A stretch of DNA of 9,070 nucleotides, from positions 1 through 9,070 of the forward strand of contig DVND01000063.1 in assembly GCA_018714645.1 (NCBI GenBank). The letters are read 5' to 3'. The DNA comes from Candidatus Avimonoglobus intestinipullorum (lineage in GTDB: Bacteria > Bacillota > Clostridia > UBA1381). The stretch's first letter is position 1, and every line of letters begins with the position of its first letter. A model generated the notes under the pieces. That model saw only the letters and a list, made by a program, of their open reading frames with translations. It did no database searches and was not told the origin of the DNA. The position numbers were made by a program, and so were the translations under genes. Positions 6,553 to 9,070 of the stretch are shown here, piece after piece.

Positions 6553-7587
6553 TTATTCAGCAGCGGCGGTAATATCAATTTTCCATCCGGTCAGCCGCGC
6601 CGCCAGGCGCACGTTCTGGCCCGCCTTCCCAATCGCCAGCGACAGCTGGTATTCCGGCACCGTTACCTGGGCGCTTTTTTCTTCCTCATCCAGCGTGACG
6701 CTGAGCACCTTGGACGGGCTCAGGCTGGCCGCAATGAATTCTGCCGGATCCTCGCTCCATTTAACAATATCAATCTTCTCGTCCCGCAGTTCTTCGCCGA
6801 TCCGCTGCACCCGCGTGCCCTTTGGCCCAATGCAGGCGCCCTGCGGGTCCACCTCCGGATCCTGGGAATAAACTGCGATTTTCGTCCGGGAGCCGGCTTC
6901 CCTGGCAATACTCTTGATTTCCACCAGCCCATCCGCAATTTCAGGCACCTCCTGCATGAACAGCTTCTTCACCAGCCCCGGATGGGTTCTGGAAAGCACA
7001 ATCTGCGTCCCCTTCGTGCCGTTTTTTACCTCGCTGACATAACATTTAATCCATTGCTGCGGCTGATAGGTTTCGCCTTCAGGCTGTTCATTCAGCGGCA
7101 GGATCGCTTCAATTTTGCCGATGTCTACAAACACATTCCCCCGCTCGATCCGCTGCACCTTTCCGGAGACAATGTCATTGGCCTTGTCGGTATATTCGCT
7201 GTAAATGATGCCGCGCTCCGCTTCCCGCAGCCGCTGGGTAATCACCTGCTTCGCCGTCATCGCCGCAATCCTTCCAAAATCCTTCGGCGTCACTTCAATA
7301 TTTACTTCATCGCCCAACTGGAGCTGCCCGCTGATTTTCCGTGCGTCCTCCAGGGATATCTGCTCCTGCGCGTCCTCGTCGCTGACCGTTTCCACAACCA
7401 CTTTTTTCGCCATCACCTTTACGGCGCCGGTCGCCCGGTCCATCTGCACCTCCACATTCTGCGCGGATTGGAAATTCCGCTTATACGCCGCAATCAGCGC
7501 CGCTTCAAGCGCATCCAGGATCACGTCCCTGTCAATCCCCTTTTCCGCACACAAATCCTCCAGCGCACGCAACAATTCCTCATTCAT
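6553..7587 (-). CDS. nusA: Transcription termination/antitermination factor NusA
   Basis: A 344-residue elongation factor that binds RNA polymerase and the emerging RNA, stimulates pausing and intrinsic termination, and takes part in antitermination on rRNA operons. The N-terminal RNAP-binding domain covers about 1-125, with M-N-E-E-L-L-R-A-L-E and A-L-I-A-A-Y-K (29-35). The S1 domain (about 135-200) shows G-K-V-Q-R-I-E-R-G-N-V-F-V-D-I-G and ends in V-L-S-R-T-H-P. KH1 carries A-C-I-G-P-K-G-T-R-V (251-260) and KH2 A-I-G-K-A-G-Q-N-V-R (318-327). It ends just after KH2, so the C-terminal acidic repeats of E. coli NusA are absent, as usual in Firmicutes. ATG 7587 is chosen because the family begins here; a longer frame to ATG 7686 would lie inside rimP. 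The ribosome site is weak (AAGGA only about 2 nt away), which may limit its translation. Confidence 0.97.
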   Translation of the reverse strand: MNEELLRALEDLCAEKGIDRDVILDALEAALIAAYKRNFQSAQNVEVQMDRATGAVKVMAKKVVVETVSDEDAQEQISLEDARKISGQLQLGDEVNIEVTPKDFGRIAAMTAKQVITQRLREAERGIIYSEYTDKANDIVSGKVQRIERGNVFVDIGKIEAILPLNEQPEGETYQPQQWIKCYVSEVKNGTKGTQIVLSRTHPGLVKKLFMQEVPEIADGLVEIKSIAREAGSRTKIAVYSQDPEVDPQGACIGPKGTRVQRIGEELRDEKIDIVKWSEDPAEFIAASLSPSKVLSVTLDEEEKSAQVTVPEYQLSLAIGKAGQNVRLAARLTGWKIDITAAAE

Positions 7588-7615
7588 GTTCCTTAACCTA
7601 TCCTTTCTAAATCTA

Positions 7616-8074
7616 TTAAAACACAAAATAAAGCCGGACAAAAACCGCTTCTTTTTTATCAAATTCAAATATCTGGCCGCCGGCATTGACGGTCACCACC
7701 CCGTCCCTGTAGCCTTCCAGAATGCCGTCAAATTCCTTTATGCCGTGGATTGCCTTATAAAGCTTTACCTCCACATGTCTGCCCACATAATGCAGGAACT
7801 CCCGGTCTTTTTTCAGCACCCGGTCAACGCCCGGGCTGGATACCTCCAGGCAGTAGGGCTCCCGGATGGGGTCGCGGGCGTCGATCTCATCGCCAAACGC
7901 GCGGCTGAACTGCTCACATTCCTCCAGCCCGACGCCGCCCTCCTTATCAATGTATATCCGAAGATACCAGCTGCCCGCTTCCTTTTTATACTCAATGTCA
8001 ACAATAGAAACCCCCAGCGCCTCCGCCACCGGGTCTCCGATTTCATAAGCAATTGCTTCAATCCCTTTTGCCAT
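7616..8074 (-). CDS. rimP: Ribosome maturation factor RimP
   Basis: A 152-residue protein, normal length, needed for 30S subunit assembly. The N-terminal domain has E-A-L-G-V-S-I-V-D-I-E-Y-K-K (18-31) and L-R-I-Y-I-D-K-E-G-G-V (38-48). The family signature L-E-V-S-S-P-G-V-D-R-V-L (76-87) is intact, followed by the small SH3-like C-terminal domain (about 92-150). It is the first gene of the operon and is followed by nusA after 28 nt. ATG 8074 is preceded by GGAAAGGA with a 7-nt spacer, which fixes the start. The frame is open further upstream to 8191, but that extension runs through the leader hairpin and into the promoter, so it cannot be translated from the predicted transcript. Confidence 0.95.
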   Translation of the reverse strand: MAKGIEAIAYEIGDPVAEALGVSIVDIEYKKEAGSWYLRIYIDKEGGVGLEECEQFSRAFGDEIDARDPIREPYCLEVSSPGVDRVLKKDREFLHYVGRHVEVKLYKAIHGIKEFDGILEGYRDGVVTVNAGGQIFEFDKKEAVFVRLYFVF

Positions 8075-8089
8075 TGCCGCGTCCTTTCC

Positions 8090-8136
8090 AAAATATATAA
8101 ACAATATGAAAGAGTGGGTTTTCACCCACTCTTTCA
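8090..8136 (-). terminator. Leader hairpin and U-rich tail before rimP: candidate attenuator
   Basis: On the minus strand, arms TGAAAGAGTGGGT and ACCCACTCTTTCA (8136-8107) form a perfect 13-bp stem closed by a GAAA tetraloop. The following RNA is U-rich (T-A-T-T-G-T-T-T, then T-A-T-A-T-A-T-T-T-T) but interrupted, as in weak or NusA-dependent intrinsic terminators. It lies between the predicted transcription start (near 8157) and the rimP ribosome site, so it can act on the operon's own transcript. It would also stop readthrough from the LCP gene. The structure is seen directly; the attenuator role is inference. On the + strand the same hairpin has no T run after it. Confidence 0.65.
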
Positions 8137-8162
8137 GCAACTCCTCATAATACAGCGTCCTT

Positions 8163-8191
8163 ATTATATCATACCTTTTTACGCATTTCAA
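8163..8191 (-). promoter_or_regulatory. Sigma-A type promoter of the rimP-nusA-infB operon
   Basis: On the minus strand, TTGAAA (8191-8186) and TATAAT (8168-8163) are separated by 17 bp. The -10 is extended by TGa directly before it. Transcription should start near 8158-8156, giving a leader of about 80 nt before ATG 8074. It is the only strong promoter I see upstream of the long run of minus-strand genes. Confidence 0.82.
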
Positions 8192-8194
8192 CCA

Positions 8195-8220
8195 TTTTTT
8201 TAAAAAATATTCATATTTTT
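8195..8220 (-). promoter_or_regulatory. A/T-only block upstream of the -35, UP-element-like
   Basis: This block consists almost entirely of A and T. It includes a T6A7 tract (8207-8195) at roughly -50 to -38 from the predicted start, the position where the RNA polymerase alpha subunit contacts UP elements. It also contains an A/T-only inverted repeat (8203-8209 with 8214-8220, 4-nt loop). That repeat is too weak in pairing to be a convincing terminator for the LCP gene. An UP-element role is inferred from composition and position. Confidence 0.5.
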
Positions 8221-8222
8221 CA

Positions 8223-9070
8223 TCAATCCAGCGTAATCACATCGTCTTCTTCCGGTTCCGGCTCCGCGGTAGGCTTTGCCGTCGGTTTTTCCGTTGGTTC
8301 TTCCGTCGGCTTGGCAGTGGGCTTTGCTGTCGGCCTTTCCGTTGGCTCCTCCGTCGGTTCAACCGTGGGCTTTGCTGTTGGCCTTCTGGTTGGCTCTTCC
8401 TCCTCCTCATCCGGCACCGGCGTCTTTGTGGGCTTTACCGTCGTCTTGCGTGTTGTGCTTTGGTCTGATGCAGCAGGCTTCTTTGTTGCCGCCGGCGTGC
8501 TGGTCGCTTTTTTCGTATTCGCGGAGGGCTTAATGCCCGTTACAGTCACATCGGTGGTAATATCGGACGCATCATATCCGAACACCTGGCTGATCATCTC
8601 TTTTGCAGCATCCTCATCCATGACATAATACCAGCCGCCGCCAATATACTGATCCTCCCCCGGGAGCTGATAGGTCTTGATGTTTTCCCCCTTCAAATCC
8701 GTCAAATACCGCGCATATTTCGCCACGTCGCCCACAGACACGTTTGTTTTCAATTCCTTGCTCATCTGGCGGAAAATTTCCGGCAGCTTCATCAGCAGGC
8801 CGATGTTCACTTTCTGGTCGATCACTGCTTTCACAAAATCCTGCTGCCGGGCAATTCTGGAAATATCGCTGCCGTCTGTGGTGCCGTCATTGCTTTTCCG
8901 GTACCGCAAAAACTGCTGCACCTGGTTCCCCGTCAGCTCCTGCACGCCCGGCTTCAAATGGATGTGCAGGTTCTGGGCCGGGTCGTCATAATTCATACCC
9001 CTGCCGTTCCCCTCCACATCCGGGACATCATAGGTAACGGGGCCTAAAATATTCATAAAATTATCAATCG
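8223..9070 (-). CDS. LytR-CpsA-Psr (LCP) family cell-wall ligase, N-terminus cut by window edge
   Basis: The frame is open from the right edge (first full codon I-D-N-F) to TGA at 8225-8223, leaving about 281 residues. The LCP catalytic domain is recognised by L-G-P-V-T-Y-D-V-P, M-N-Y-D-D-P, L-K-P-G-V-Q-E-L-T-G-N-Q-V and the Arg-rich block R-Y-R-K-S ... S-D-I-S-R-I-A-R-Q-Q (codons about 8906-8841). LCP proteins transfer glycopolymers such as teichoic acids or capsule from an undecaprenyl carrier to peptidoglycan, at the outer face of the membrane; the expected N-terminal membrane anchor is outside the window. After the domain comes a Thr/Lys/Ala linker, a run of five Glu, and a Pro/Thr-rich repetitive tail ending in D-D-V-I-T-L-D. 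The position usually written L-G-G-V is L-G-P-V here. The short name (lytR, tagU or other) cannot be decided. Confidence 0.88.
   Translation of the reverse strand, partial: IDNFMNILGPVTYDVPDVEGNGRGMNYDDPAQNLHIHLKPGVQELTGNQVQQFLRYRKSNDGTTDGSDISRIARQQDFVKAVIDQKVNIGLLMKLPEIFRQMSKELKTNVSVGDVAKYARYLTDLKGENIKTYQLPGEDQYIGGGWYYVMDEDAAKEMISQVFGYDASDITTDVTVTGIKPSANTKKATSTPAATKKPAASDQSTTRKTTVKPTKTPVPDEEEEEPTRRPTAKPTVEPTEEPTERPTAKPTAKPTEEPTEKPTAKPTAEPEPEEDDVITLD
8247..8393 (-). repeat. Three tandem 16-residue (48-nt) coding repeats in the LCP tail
   Basis: The encoded units are P-T-R-R-P-T-A-K-P-T-V-E-P-T-E-E (8393-8346), P-T-E-R-P-T-A-K-P-T-A-K-P-T-E-E (8345-8298) and P-T-E-K-P-T-A-K-P-T-A-E-P-E-P-E-E (8297-8247, one residue longer). 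Within each unit the shorter P-T-x-x period is visible. Such Pro/Thr tails are extended and usually span or associate with the cell wall. Copy number may vary between strains through slippage. Confidence 0.8.

Noticed and set aside
7588..7686. Extension of NusA by 33 residues to ATG 7686
   Set aside because: It overlaps the conserved end of rimP, is unlike NusA, and the family begins at M-N-E-E-L-L.
8133..8147. Tiny leader ORF M-R-S-C in the rimP leader as a leader peptide
   Set aside because: Four codons with no ribosome site and no run of regulatory codons; too short to distinguish from chance.
8075..8191. In-frame N-terminal extension of RimP starting at TTG 8191
   Set aside because: The TTG is part of the -35 hexamer, upstream of the predicted transcription start. 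The extension crosses the hairpin and does not resemble RimP.
7205..8203. A 332-codon + strand frame across nusA, rimP and the rimP promoter
   Set aside because: It runs through two conserved genes, the hairpin and the promoter, and shows no domain. The minus-strand genes explain the openness.
8203..8220. A/T-only inverted repeat after the LCP gene as its terminator
   Set aside because: The 7-bp stem has no G-C pairs and would be very weak. Composition and position fit an UP element better.
8247..8393. CRISPR-like or intergenic repeat array
   Set aside because: The repeat is in frame inside a protein, with no spacers; it encodes a Pro/Thr tail.

Overview
The window reads as part of a chromosome from a Firmicutes/Clostridia-type bacterium of moderately high G+C. 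The assignment rests on gene order (rimP-nusA-ylxR-ylxQ-infB-rbfA-nrnA), strong GGAGG-type ribosome binding sites, and a LytR-CpsA-Psr cell-wall ligase next door. No genus can be named from the sequence alone. Every supported gene lies on the minus strand, so transcription runs from right to left. The + strand holds only open frames mirrored from these genes.

Right end (about 8223-9070): the C-terminal part of an LCP-family protein, cut by the window edge. It ends in a long Thr/Pro/Lys/Glu-rich tail containing a 16-residue repeat. Between it and rimP (8075-8222) lies a compact regulatory region: an A/T-rich block, a near-consensus sigma-A promoter (TTGAAA, 17-bp spacer, TATAAT), and an untranslated leader of about 80 nt. 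The leader contains a perfect 13-bp hairpin closed by a GAAA loop and followed by a U-rich stretch. Since nusA is the second gene of the operon, this is a good candidate for an autoregulatory attenuator.

Centre (2238-8074): the transcription/translation operon rimP (30S maturation), nusA (transcription elongation and termination), ylxR, ylxQ (L7Ae-like), infB (IF2), rbfA (30S maturation) and nrnA (DHH-family nanoRNase/pAp phosphatase). Genes are separated by 12-44 nt or overlap by a few bases. The ylxP gene found between infB and rbfA in Bacillus subtilis is absent, and truB/ribF do not follow.

Left end (1-2245): the same run of genes continues, through overlaps and short gaps, into a class I O-methyltransferase that looks like TrmR, a U32-family protein that looks like TrhP, and a DUF2752 membrane protein cut by the left edge. 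In known systems TrhP and TrmR act in sequence to make 5-hydroxyuridine and then 5-methoxyuridine at the tRNA wobble position. The apparent operon would therefore link transcription elongation, ribosome assembly, initiation, nanoRNA recycling and tRNA wobble modification. Most of the window is conserved housekeeping. The leader hairpin, the attachment of the trmR-trhP pair and the coupled DUF2752 gene are the points that deserve a second look; I see no clear evidence of an entirely new system.
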